Shown in pieces: positions 1 to 11,104 of a DNA stretch of 64,000 nt (within the stretch, counting starts at the first letter, position 1; every line of letters starts with the position of its first letter). The notes below the pieces were generated by a model. That model was not told the DNA's origin, searched no databases, and saw nothing but the letters and a program-made list of their open reading frames with translations. The stretch is taken from contig NC_092567.1 in assembly GCF_037975245.1 (NCBI RefSeq), positions 10,633,376-10,697,375 on the forward strand, read 5' to 3'. Made by a program: the position numbers and the translations under genes. This DNA comes from Apostichopus japonicus (lineage: Eukaryota; Echinodermata; Holothuroidea; Aspidochirotida; Stichopodidae).

Positions 1-620
1 AGGGGTAGGGGGAGGGGGAAGGGGAAGGGTGGTCGACCGCCCATCGTCCTTCACGGAATTGTTGTGGCGTTCAGCCGGTGCATAATTACACCACTGCTAC
101 AGTAATCAGTCTCTTTTTCAACCTTAAAAAATATGTATTAGCAAAGCCTTGCGCTTAGAACTACTTATATGGATGACATTTATATTCTAAATACGCCTCA
201 AAATGCACCAATTGACGTCTGAACTTTTATTGGGGGTGGGGAGGGTGGTTGGACCCTAGACCCGCTACGTGATAGTCGGCTTGAATGACCACGGGGCATC
301 ATCCTCTCATTTATGAAATCTTTGGTTCACATCTAGTCCTTTTTGGAATGGTTCAGGTTCCTAACTTAATCCATCAATGGGCAAGTTTGAATATGTCCTC
401 CACTTTTGAAATCCTGCGCACGCGTAGCTGTCTATGACCCTGCAGAGAGCTGTAGTACATGACTATCGGGCCATACAATGTACTGTCTGTGTTGCTTCAT
501 ACCTTGCAAGGAACAGTCACGGAATGAAGAGAAGGTAGCTGTCACTGAGTTCTTTGGTATAACTTGATCTGTCATAATATATAATGAATGTATATCATAA
601 TTGTAATTAATTAATCATAA
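1..620. other. Non-coding flank, no gene seen
   Basis: No open frame of useful length and no splice-bounded exon is visible. The first 30 bases are G-rich, and another G-rich stretch lies near 230-250. The stretch leads into the tandem array that begins at 624. Confidence 0.5.
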
Positions 621-623
621 TCA

Positions 624-1210
624 GGGAGCTGTTACATATAGAGCTCCCTGCTATAATTATGGAGCTGTCACTGAGAAGAGCTCCCTGCTATAATTAGGAA
701 GCTGTCACTGAGAAGAGCTCCCTGCTATAATAAGGGAGTTGTCCCTGGGAAGAGCTACCTGCTATAATTGAGGAGCTGTTACATATAGAGCTCCCTGGTA
801 TAATTAGGGAGCTGTTACATATAGAGCTCCCTGCTATAATTAGGGAGCTGTCACTGAGAATAGCTCCCTGCTATAATTAGGAAGCTGTCACTGAGAAGAG
901 CTCCCTGCTATAATTAGGGAGTTGCCCCTGGGAAGAGCTACCTGCTATAATTGAGGAGCTGTTACATATAGAGCTCCCTGGTATAATTAGGGAGCTGTTA
1001 CATATAGAGCTCCCTGCTATAATTATGGAGCTGTCACTGAGAATAGCTCCCTGCTATAATTAGGAAGCTGTTACTGAGAAGAGCTACCTGCTATAATTAG
1101 GGAGCTGTTACTGAGATATCTCCCTGCTATAATTAGGGAGCTGTTGCATATTGAGCTCCGTACTGTAATTAGACATCGGTCTTCGAGAGAGAACCCTGTT
1201 ATAATTAGGG
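624..1210. repeat. Higher-order tandem array of hairpin units
   Basis: About 15 units of 36-38 bases, each roughly GGGAGCT, then a spacer, then AGCTCCC, then TGCTATAATTA. GGGAGCT and AGCTCCC are complementary, so each unit can fold into a short hairpin. The spacers come in a fixed order: TTACATATAG, CACTGAGAAT/G, CACTGAGAAG, CCCTGGGAAG, TTACATATAG. The same GGGAGCTGTTACAT unit recurs at 624, 807 and 990, giving a 183-bp, five-unit higher-order period. Units decay after about 1100. This is satellite organisation; no function is implied by the sequence alone. Confidence 0.9.
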
Positions 1211-1211
1211 A

Positions 1212-1932
1212 ACCCCCTCGTTATTATATGTAGTCTATGTGTTTGCATACGTATATGCATACAGGATCAAAGTATAAACATATAACTATATCAGTGATAT
1301 AGTAAACTGTTTGTTTGTTATGTAAATATCGAGTGACGGAAGGCTATATACATATTGTGAGTAGCGTGATATATATTCAGATTTTTATCGCCGTTACAAG
1401 TAAACATTACACGACGATTGCATATATGTTTGCATGGACTTAAGTGTGTTCTAACACTGCAGGTACACAGTAACTCAGAACAGAGCAAAATGAACGAATG
1501 CTACACATTTCATGTGCGATACTTCCTCAGCGCTAACTTAGGCCTCAAATCTACAAGTCATTCACTTTCTTTGAAATGAGCGTATAAAATAGAGATGAGA
1601 GACGTTGGAGGGGGGGGGGGGGGCAGAGGTGTGAAAAGGTGAAAGATAGTTTCACTAATCTAGGCATGTCTTCGTATGCAAGCTTCATTTTCATCATGAG
1701 ACTATATCCTCGCTGTTCGCGAGTCAGGAGAGGAATTAAAATAAATCGAGGCAGATAAAGGTGCTCATTTATACATTGTGTACCTCTGTGTCATGTTCAG
1801 ACCAAGTTATGAAATATTACATATCATAACCAACACCTCAATCGTGTCTAAGCACTTAATTATATAAATGTAATACTCCATTCTCTCATATCAAATCCGC
1901 CAACTTCTTGTCTAATTTCAACATTCCTGGTG
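1212..1932. other. AT-rich spacer, no gene seen
   Basis: No coding signal on either strand. A G run lies at about 1611-1622. Otherwise it is unremarkable sequence up to the target duplication of the next element. Confidence 0.4.
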
Positions 1933-1938
1933 GACAAA

Positions 1939-2687
1939 TATGGAACGCGAAAAGGGAAACCATATTTCGTTGTCTAAACTAAGTTTGTTGCTGTCTAAAC
2001 TAAAGTTGTTGCTGCTGTTTTATCATGTTGTTGTCTAAACTTACGTTGTTGTCTAAACTTACGTTGTTGTATAAACTTACGCTGTTGTCTAAACCTACGT
2101 TGCCGTCTGAAGTTGGTTCCGTTGTCTACTTACGTTATTGCCCAATCACGTGATATAAAAATATGGGCTATTCGCGCGAAATTCAACTTGCGCTGTATAT
2201 ACATACACTTCGTTAATTTGCTGACCAATTACGAAATAGTCAGTAAGATTGACATGTATCCCAACCCAATTACAAACCGGTAAACGCTCTCCACCATGCT
2301 ACATACATGAGCTGACCCCGCCCACTTTGCTCCTCTAGAAACTTCCCGTATATGCGAAGAACAAAGGCGGCATTGTCCACGGGACTGTTTACCTAAACCC
2401 AGGCAGCAAGAACCAACCCCCTGCGTACAGTAATCATATGAAGCCCATGTGGTAAAGCAATTGTTGAACAGCGCCGATAGCAACAACGTAAGCGCGAAAA
2501 GGGCAAACTGATTTCGTTGTCTAATCTAAGTTTGTTGTTGCCTAAACTAAAGTTGTTGCTGCTGTTTCACCATGCTGTTGCTCAAACTCACGTTGATGTC
2601 TAAAATTCCGTTGTCTAAACTTACGTCGTTGTCTAAACTTACGTTAAACTTAGCAACGAAATAAGTTTGCCCTTTTCGCGTTCCATA
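1939..2687. mobile_element. Non-autonomous DNA transposon with TIRs
   Basis: The left end TATGGAACGCGAAAAGGG is mirrored at the right end by CCCTTTTCGCGTTCCATA. The hexamer GACAAA flanks both sides (1933-1938 and 2688-2693), as expected for a target-site duplication. Inside are two related arms (about 1943-2110 and 2490-2650) built from an 18-bp tandem motif, TTGTTGTCTAAACTTACG, and a TIR-like GCGCGAAAAGGGCAAACT also occurs at about 2491. The element may therefore have been partly duplicated or may contain a second copy. There is no transposase frame; the superfamily is not assigned. Confidence 0.75.
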
Positions 2688-2776
2688 GACAAATGCATTT
2701 ATGCCCATAAATCCCCACTCCCACCCCCGAACGCTACTAACCGATATAGTGGCGGGTGGTAACACCGGATTGTTAG

Positions 2777-4800
2777 CAGGCGCGTATCCAGGGAGGGGGG
2801 CGTTGGGGGCGCGCGCCCCCCGGGTAAGAAAAGGAGGAGAGAAAAAAAAGGAGAAGAAAAAGGAAAAAAAGAGGGGAAAAAAGAGGAGGAGCAGAGGAAG
2901 GAAGGGAAAAGAAAAAGAAGAAAGAGAGAAAAAGGAGAAAAGGAGGGAGTAGAAGAAAAACGCCAAGACACCGGGAAGAGAAAGAGGAACAGTGACATCA
3001 TTACAGCGCTGGTCCCTATTATATACACAGGGTAGCCAGTGACGGATCAAGGATTTCGGAAGGGGCGTTTGCCTCACCCTACCCCTTACACCGACAACTC
3101 CACTTTTGACGTTTCCATGTTTCCTCTCTCACTCATGATCTATATATGGTCTATCAAAACGCGTGTGTGTGTATATACGCCTTAAACAATTGTAGAATTG
3201 TGCTATGAAACCAACTGTGGCTGGTCTCGAACTCGACCGTGTCGTCGGGGAACATGACGCATTTCGGGAAGGGGGCGACCGCCCCCCCCCCCCTTCAGCA
3301 TATTTTTTTTATGATATCGCCAGTAATTTCAAAATAGAAAGTGCTTAGATGCAACTTACAAGGACCAGGAAATGTCGTTTCCAGCGATCTGGGAGGCATT
3401 TTCGGCCAAAATTTTCTTGAACGCTTCGCGCCAACTTATGGTGGCGCTACGCTTAGATAATTTGCCTACAGGCTTCGCCCCTCCCTTGGCAAATTCCTCG
3501 CTACGCGCCTGTTCGAATTTGTAAAGCAACCGCAGCAGATATCACATCATATCAGTGAGCATGAAAATGGCGTTCCAGGATGAACAGCCTCAAAACTGTC
3601 CGACTTGCCCGAAAAAAATAACCAAAATTTTTTGCGCGCCTTGCCCGCGTTCAACATGGTATGGTCAATATCATATGAACAAGCATCGGTTATTTACCCT
3701 ACATCGCATGCCATCGTGTACCGTACGGTCCGTGAAAGTTGCGCAGTGTACCGCGGGATGCTAATGCATGTAAACAACGAAATGTCTTATGTAGATGGAG
3801 AAAAAGGCATGGAGGTCCAATTATGTCAAAGCTCTCTTTTACATTAGAAATGGCGAATTAGGGCGCGCCCAATTGACATGAATCCTCCAGATTCATTTAC
3901 CTCGATGGATATGAATACTAAGAGGGTGCATATATGTACTATATCAATACCGTGGGCGCAATAATACATTTTGTTGTTACAGGGCCAATGAAGCCTACAG
4001 TCAACTACTGTATTCTTGCTTTATAAAGACGCTTTATTTGAAAAGATCGCACTGCGTTTATGGTAGGCGAGCAATGAAGCTAAAAGAGAGCCGGACAATA
4101 ACGATGATGCATAAATGTTGGCATGAAAATATTCTTATCCCTGGCATTTGGTGGGGGGGGGGGAATATGGTGTATTACATCCCCTCCACCCATTTTCACG
4201 GAGGGATATATCCCCCCTTCCCCCAGGATCGCCGCCCATGGGTTTTAATATTTGTACACCAATAAATTAACTGTGTCTGAATTTTTGAAAATTTCTGACC
4301 AACATTCTTTATCACACTTCCCTCTACTCGTGCAATTTTGACCGGTCTGTTAGGGGTTGAAGGGGGTTTTCTATATTGGTTGTCTGTAGATGAAAGTTTG
4401 TGCAACATTATGGGTATGTTTTGAAGTGAGTTTATTCACGAGAAATGTGAATTTTCAAATTCTGAACAAATAATGGGCTTGGAACCTTGAAAAGTGAGCC
4501 TGACGGATATTGTGGGCCGCGACGTTGAATCACCTATAAAAAGCAATGATCCACAGGACATGAGATGAGGTCGAACATGATTTGTGACTGGTGACAATCT
4601 TCAAAAAGGTTATGGATGGAAAAAACACTATCGGGAAATGCAAGGTTCTCAGGCAAAAAGTATACATCTGGTTGGTCATTTTCAAGCCCGAGAGGTGCCA
4701 TTTCCGGTGATCTGGGTGGTATCAAAACCAGGAATTTTCTTGTACGCTGCGCGCCAACCGATGGCGCCCCCCGGGTTAGAAAATCCTGGATACGCCCCTG
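2777..4800 (+). mobile_element. hAT-like non-autonomous element, copy 1
   Basis: It starts CAGGCGCGTATCCAGG and ends CCTGGATACGCCCCTG, imperfect terminal inverted repeats of the CAG...CTG type. The flanks carry the same 5 bases, GTTAG (2772-2776 and 4801-4805). The interior has a purine-rich block (2829-2950), G and C runs, and GC-rich segments shared with the copy at 35208-37309, including the stretch about 3540-3600. Left-end and right-end fragments recur at 19881-20344 and, inverted, at 53298-54380. Short frames inside it are not gene-like. The 5-bp duplication differs from the usual 8 bp of hAT elements, so the superfamily name is an inference from the termini. Confidence 0.75.
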
Positions 4801-4805
4801 GTTAG

Positions 4806-6190
4806 GATAATACTGCTTAAAGTTTCTTCCTTCGTTTTGAGATGTGACAGACTCGAGTTTTGCGAACATATTGTTTCACTAATCAGTTATTTCTACAAAT
4901 TAACATTAGACAGAGATTAGTTCACCAGTATATAGGCATAGGAGATAAAGCTACACACACAACCAGCTACTTTAAGCTAAAATAGAAAATGCTCTGATCA
5001 GGAGCATCAATCCGAATTGAGATTTGGGTGGGGGGGGGGGGCATAAATAGGAAACATGAATAAACCGAAGGAGTCGACTTAGCGCAAAGCCTTTTTGGGT
5101 GGGGTTCAGGGGCGAATCCCCGCCAGTGGTCCAGGAGTCGGACTCTACAAATCTTCAGGTTTACTTCTGTTTGGTGCCTGAATTGATGTGTCATTCATAA
5201 ATATATTTAATTAAAGTCACATTTGACAAGATTAGCCTTGAATTAAAAAGACTTATCTATTTCACCTCCTAATGTAACTTATGGCATTAATCATGATTAT
5301 TCAGATTTAAACTTAAACCTAAAAGGAAACATCTAAACTTTGAACACAAGGTTATCTAGTTATCCAGACATATACAACATGCACACATATGGTATTATAA
5401 GTACATTTGAAAAGCACTATTTGGTATTTAGGCACATTCACTTCATCGGAAACAACAAATCATAAAAATAAAGATAAATATCAGGGCCGTAGCCTGGGTA
5501 GAATTCCAAGCAGCAGTTAAGGAACATCGAGAAAAAATGTATCGTCCAAATGTTACATAGCGATGCTTTGATGTGCGGATATACGGTACCAGGCGCTTTT
5601 TCAAGAAATTTGAGTGGGTTGGTCATTTCCAAAAAGGGACCGTCATGACACTATCTAAGGACCTACTGCTGGTGGGGGAAGGGGAATGAACTGAGTGAGT
5701 GGACCGTGTATTCTTAGTAAAACATTGTGGCACTAATATAGGGGATAACAGTGAAACATATACGTAATAAGTATATTTATAAACCGTAGTTTCACGTAAG
5801 ACTGCTACACTGTTCATGCAGGTTAAATCTTTGGAGCTCTCTACCTTTATTTTTATTATAATCCCCCTCTGCCCCAGCCAGCCCCCCCCCCCCTCTGAAA
5901 ACCACCAGAAAAAGTAGTCGCATCAGAGATCGTGCATATACGTGATGAGCAGTTAAAGTAAACCTTATGTTATTTGACCGCCATTCCTACAATACGTGCC
6001 TAGAATCTCAGAGTTTGCACACTACAGACTAATTCAATCAGAAGAAATGATATGAACATTTATCGTAGGCCTACTTTCATTTAGAAAGTGTAAATCTTAA
6101 AGGGCAGGTACCCATGCGCAGACTACAGTACGGCCCTGAATACTAAACTACTGCGTGTAAAGAGCAATGCACTGACCCTGTTAGGAAAGA
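4806..6190. other. Intergenic DNA with a TIR-like fragment
   Basis: No gene is seen. Around 5483-5505 lies CAGGGCCGTAGCCTGGG, which resembles the left end of the CAG-type elements elsewhere in the window, but I found no matching right end or flanking duplication. G or C runs occur near 5030 and 5882. Confidence 0.4.
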
Positions 6191-6194
6191 TAAA

Positions 6195-7745
6195 AAAAAT
6201 ACCGTTTATAACCATCGTCCCCTCCATCCCCCAAACCCCTTCCATCTCCTCAACCCCCTCTATCTCCCCAACCCCACCATATCTCTCAAACCCCTCCATC
6301 TCCCCAACCCAACCCACTCCATCTCCTAAACCCCTCCATCTCCCTCAAACCCCTCCTACCCCACAAGACCCCTCCATCCCCACCTCATTCATCTCCCCAA
6401 CCCCTTCCATCTCCCTCACACCCCTCCATCCCCCACCCTCTCCAACTCCCCAACCCCTCCATCCCCACCCTCTCCAACTCCCCAACCCCCTCCATCTCCC
6501 TCACACCCCTCCATCCCCCCACCCTCTCCAACTCCCCAACCCCTCCATCCCCACCCTCTCCAACTCCCTAACCCGCTCCATCAAACCCCTCCATCTCCCT
6601 CACACCCCACAATCCCCCACCCTCTCCAACTCCCCAACCCCTCCCTCAAACCCCTCCATCCCCACCCTCTCCAACTCCCCAACCCTCTCAATCTCCCTCA
6701 CACCCCTCCATCCCCCACCCTCTCCAACGCCCTAACCCCTCCCTCAAACCCCTCCATCTCCCTCCATCCCCACCCTCTCAAACCCCTCCCTCAAACCCCT
6801 CCATCTCCCTCCATCCCCACCCTCTCCAACTGCCCAACCCACTCCATCTCCCTCACACCCCTCCATCCCCAACCCTCTCCAACTCCCCAACCCCTCCCTC
6901 AAACCCCTCCATCCCCACCCTCTCCAACTCCCCAACCCTCTCAATCTCCCTCACACTCCTCCATCCCCCACCCTCTCCAACGCCCTAACCCGCTCCATCT
7001 CCATCAAACCCATTCATCTCCCCTCCATCCCCACCCTCTCCAACTCCCCAACCCCTCCATCTCCCTCCATCCCCACCCTCTCCAACTTCCCAACCCGCTC
7101 CATCTCCCTCACACCCCTCCATTCCCCACCCTCTCCAACTCCCCAACCCCTCCCTCAAACCCCTCCATCTCCCTCCATCCCCACCCTCTCCAACTCCCCA
7201 ACCCCCTCCATCAAACCCCTACATCTCCATCAAACCCCTCCATCTCCCTCAAACCCCTCCATCCCCACCCTCTCCAACTCCCCAACCCGCTCCATCTCCC
7301 TCACACCACTCCATCCCCCACCCTCTCCAACTCCCCAACCCCTCCCTCAAACCCCTCCATCCCCACCCTCTCCAACTTCCCAACCCGCTCCATCTCCCTC
7401 ACACCCCTCCATTCCCCACCCTCTCCAACTCCCCAACCCCCTCCATCAAACCCCTCCATCTCCATCAAACCACTCCCCCTCCCTCAAACCCCTCCATCCC
7501 CACCCTCTCCAACTCCCCAACCCGCTCCATCTCCCTCACACCACTCCATCCCCCACCCTCTCCAACTCCCCAACCCCTCCCTCAAACCCCTCCATCTCCC
7601 TCCATCCCCACCCTCTCCAACTCCCCAACCCCCTCCATCTCCATCAAACCCCTACATCTCCATCAAACCTCTCCATCTCCCTCAAACCCCTCCATCCCCC
7701 ACCCTCTCCATCCCCACCCTCTCCATCTCCCCTCTCTTTCTCCAC
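6195..7745. repeat. Pyrimidine-rich minisatellite, about 1.5 kb
   Basis: Almost pure C/T/A on the plus strand, made of shuffled modules such as CCCTCCATCTCCCTCAAAC and CCACCCTCTCCAACTCCCC. Modules are repeated dozens of times in variable order, so there is no single clean period. G is almost absent from this strand for 1.5 kb. Such strand asymmetry is compatible with triplex or i-motif/G-quadruplex structures, which is inference. The minus-strand frames across it, rich in G, W, E and M, are by-products of composition and not genes. Confidence 0.9.
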
Positions 7746-9190
7746 TCCTCTAACAATTTATTATATTATACGTAAAGTATAATTATACAAGTATAAATGA
7801 ACAACGGAAAACTTTCTGGGAAAAATAAACAAGAAAAGAGGAATTAAAGTTCAACAGTAAACACAATAATCAGCATCTCATGAATAATCATCAACCATAT
7901 ACATAAACATGAGAGGGTTTTATTACATCATTAGCCTTAACTAACCATCATCGGAATTCATTACATTCTAATTAATTAGGTGTAACATTACCTTTCAAGC
8001 TAATGTTCGGTCCACATAGAGGCGAACATGAATTATGAATGGTTGGGCCTACATCATGGACAGAAGCGAAGTATACAGTCTCTGGCCTTATACACCATAT
8101 AAAAGTATGTTAATATATTTATCACTCAGCAGCTTGAGGAAGTATTGTTTATAACACAACCTCCATTCTTTCTATTTATAACGAAGACCAACATTGTACT
8201 ACAGCAGTATTGATAGAATAAAAAATATGACCATATATAGTAATCAAGAAACATGAACGTCGAATGTGACCAGAAGAGAACATAGAACAGAATAAACAGA
8301 TACATAGAATATATAATAATATATGTAGGGTTAACAGAAATAAATGGCTAAGATTCAATGCATAAGAATTCTCTTAAGTTTGTAAAGTGATGCCGGTCTG
8401 GTGTATGGCAAGCATCAGAGAGCTTCAGTTACAATAATATTTAAGGAATGTTTCACAAGAGTAATACAGTGAATTGGACAGCAACTGAACAGGTTCTCCT
8501 ACTCCTCTCTCTCTCGACACTGAAAACATAACATAAATTAATGTTAAAACATGGCACAACAATATTGTGACTGACCACAGCTTACTTTAAGTTTGTGGAC
8601 AGCAATTAGAATCCTTAGATAGACGTATGGCAACATATATTTATTTATTAGAAATGATAGCATATTTAAAGCTATGGGTATCCGATGACTGTCAAATTGC
8701 TGCCTACTCTACACAATGTTTGTCACATATGAACTCACTACATGTATAACACAGTTCTATGTAACTGATTGATCTCAACAAGAGTATTTCATTTTTGAAA
8801 TTTGGAATTCAGCATTCAACAATTTAGTCCTGGGTACCCAACAAACTGTGACTGTCTATGTACCTGCATGGCAACTCAACATGCTGATAATAAGTTGGGG
8901 TTGATTTGTTACAGCATGCCATATAATCTTGGGAGTAACCCACAGGTGACAATGCACATATACAGTAACTTCAAAGACTTGATACTTCATAGTTTCTCAA
9001 TTTCAAACACATCCCTGATCAGACCAAGGTACATACTACAAAAACTTAGCTTGCTTGGAAGGTCGGCAATCTTTGTTTTCTACAGAAGTAGAAGTTTTCT
9101 TATGAACTATTAATTTAGGTATCTATTAGTAGCTGTCCCCACTTTAGAGAAATCTTCAATCCACCACTGCATACTACAATATAGTAGTTA
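7746..9190. other. AT-rich DNA, no gene seen
   Basis: No exon with good splice borders and no recognisable protein. The longest plus-strand frame (8802-9113) has no recognisable motif. The stretch lies just before the start of the large duplication. Confidence 0.4.
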
Positions 9191-10637
9191 TGTTTAGTCA
9201 AGTTTGTTAGCTCTACACAATTAAACAAGTGGAATCTTAGAAATGTCATTTGATGTTATTTATAGTGCTAATTAGGCAAGCTGGTTTCACCTACATATAG
9301 CCTGTAGATTTCATCAAAGGAACCCAACACAGCCCATTACCATTTCACAAACTGACTCTTGAGAAGTAGTATGTAAAGTCTCACCAGACTCACATCCACA
9401 AAGGAAGTTATGTCAGCAGTGATGTGTTCCTACTTGACTTTTTCTTTCACTTTCTTGGAGGAAATGCACAGAAGAAATGTTGAAAACCGTATCACCTGGA
9501 GGTTAAAGAGAAAATACACAATAACTCAACTTTCCATTCACTAGATTTATCAAGGTGAAAATTCATCAGGTCTGTGATCATTTTTGTAACATACATCAAC
9601 ATCTTCCCTTGTGTCTTATTAATAAGTATATATGAATAGTATAGAGCTGTAATCTCAGGGCAGCAAATATAGTTTTTAGGAATATGTTTTGCATCTGATG
9701 TAAGCAATTACAACACTTGTAGTGGTAACTGATCAACTCCATGTTACCTCCCAAGAATTGTGTAGCCCCCGACCCCCCCTCCCCCCGATAAAAGACATCT
9801 TTTGACAATTGCTGGAAATTTTCTACCAGATTTGTGAGCTATCTTCCATAATATTGCAACAGAAAATAAATGTAGAAAGCACATGTGCTGGAGTTTCCTG
9901 GAATTATCTCTTAAATGGCCAGTATTATAACTGGAGTGCAAATAATGTACATCTTAAACAGAACACATTACGAGAATCCTTCAACACTGTTGACCAATGG
10001 CTAAGAATGGAATTCTGAATTACTTTGGTTTTTACTCTGAGGACATGCATATGGTCCAGAAGGTTCATGCATGTTTTTTTATTACTGACTGAAAACAACA
10101 TATCCACACATTACAGTAAACCCACTAAAGACTTCCATTTGTAATCCCTTAGTATATAGCTCATTGACAAATGACATAAAACCTAGATTATCTTCAGATT
10201 TAAATTTGACATCAATTTTATTGGGTTTTAGATGTACTGAGAGGGGAAGGGTAGGAAAGGTTAGGATGGAAACAGAGATTTTATGGTTCCTGTTAGTCAT
10301 TCTACATGGTTCTAACTTAGTGTGGGTATGGTTCTAACTTAGTGTGTGTATGGGTCTCATTTTGTGTGCAGTGACTATATTTAATTGTTAAGGCACATGC
10401 ACTTATGAATTAAATTGATTGTTTATGAGCCTGCCATACATTTTACTGGCTATTATTTGTGTAAGTTAGGCTGACAATCCAGAGGAGTCTGGCTGCGCTG
10501 TTAAGACTGATTACTACCCTTACCTGCCACCCAACACTATGACACACTGATAAATTAGAAGGGATCAAGTCATCTGAATATTTTGTTCCTTAATTTATGA
10601 TGAATACACAAAACAAAATATGGACCCAGTACACTAA

Positions 10638-11104
10638 GGTAGCATACGCCCATTAAAAGCCCCATTGACTTACACACTAAATCACAAAAGTAATGTGGTC
10701 TCTAAGTCTAGATAGAAGTTTTCACTAGCTAAACGCTACCCATCACCGGAGAGCTGACAAGTTGGCCTTTCATGGCACCATCAATTTTCCGTATCATGAC
10801 CGTGTAGATTTTTTGCTATCCGAGCCGGAAGTTTTCGTCACTTGTAAACAAACCTCTTCACTCAGTGGTAAACAAATTTCCTACGCTGCTCCCGGGAGGC
10901 CTAAAGGGGTCTAAAATTGCCTCAATTGACCCAATTTTCTCACCACATGTACTTCCATTCATGCTCTTCAACATGCAAGCCACAAAAAACTAGATTATGA
11001 TTGATAACAGGTCACAAATGATGTTCTCCCCCTGCTTTTTGGCACTTTTCCTGAAGGAGAACAATCGAGCGGATTGATATAGACTCTAATAGGAGTATGC
11101 CACC
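10638..11104. mobile_element. 467-bp TIR element, left copy
   Basis: Begins GGTAGCATACGCCC and ends GGAGTATGCCACC, about 13-bp imperfect terminal inverted repeats. It is flanked by CTAA on the left and TTAA on the right. It is almost base-for-base identical to 12907-13373; one visible difference is CACCGGAGAG here against CACCAGAGAG there. No coding capacity. TTAA-type targets suggest the piggyBac superfamily, but the termini are not canonical, so this is tentative. Confidence 0.8.

Noticed and set aside
624-1210. CRISPR array
   Set aside because: The units are contiguous 36-38-bp repeats with no unique spacers, and the genome is eukaryotic; it is a satellite.
2547-3077. Minus-strand frame of 176 codons rich in F, S, L and P
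   Set aside because: It arises from the purine-rich tract of the 2777-4800 element. The same kind of frame appears in the other copies at 19808-20139 and 35161-35523 with changed length; it has no domain and crosses the element border.
6744-6944. Minus-strand glycine/tryptophan/glutamate-rich frame
   Set aside because: A product of the pyrimidine-rich minisatellite; the whole array gives similar low-complexity frames.
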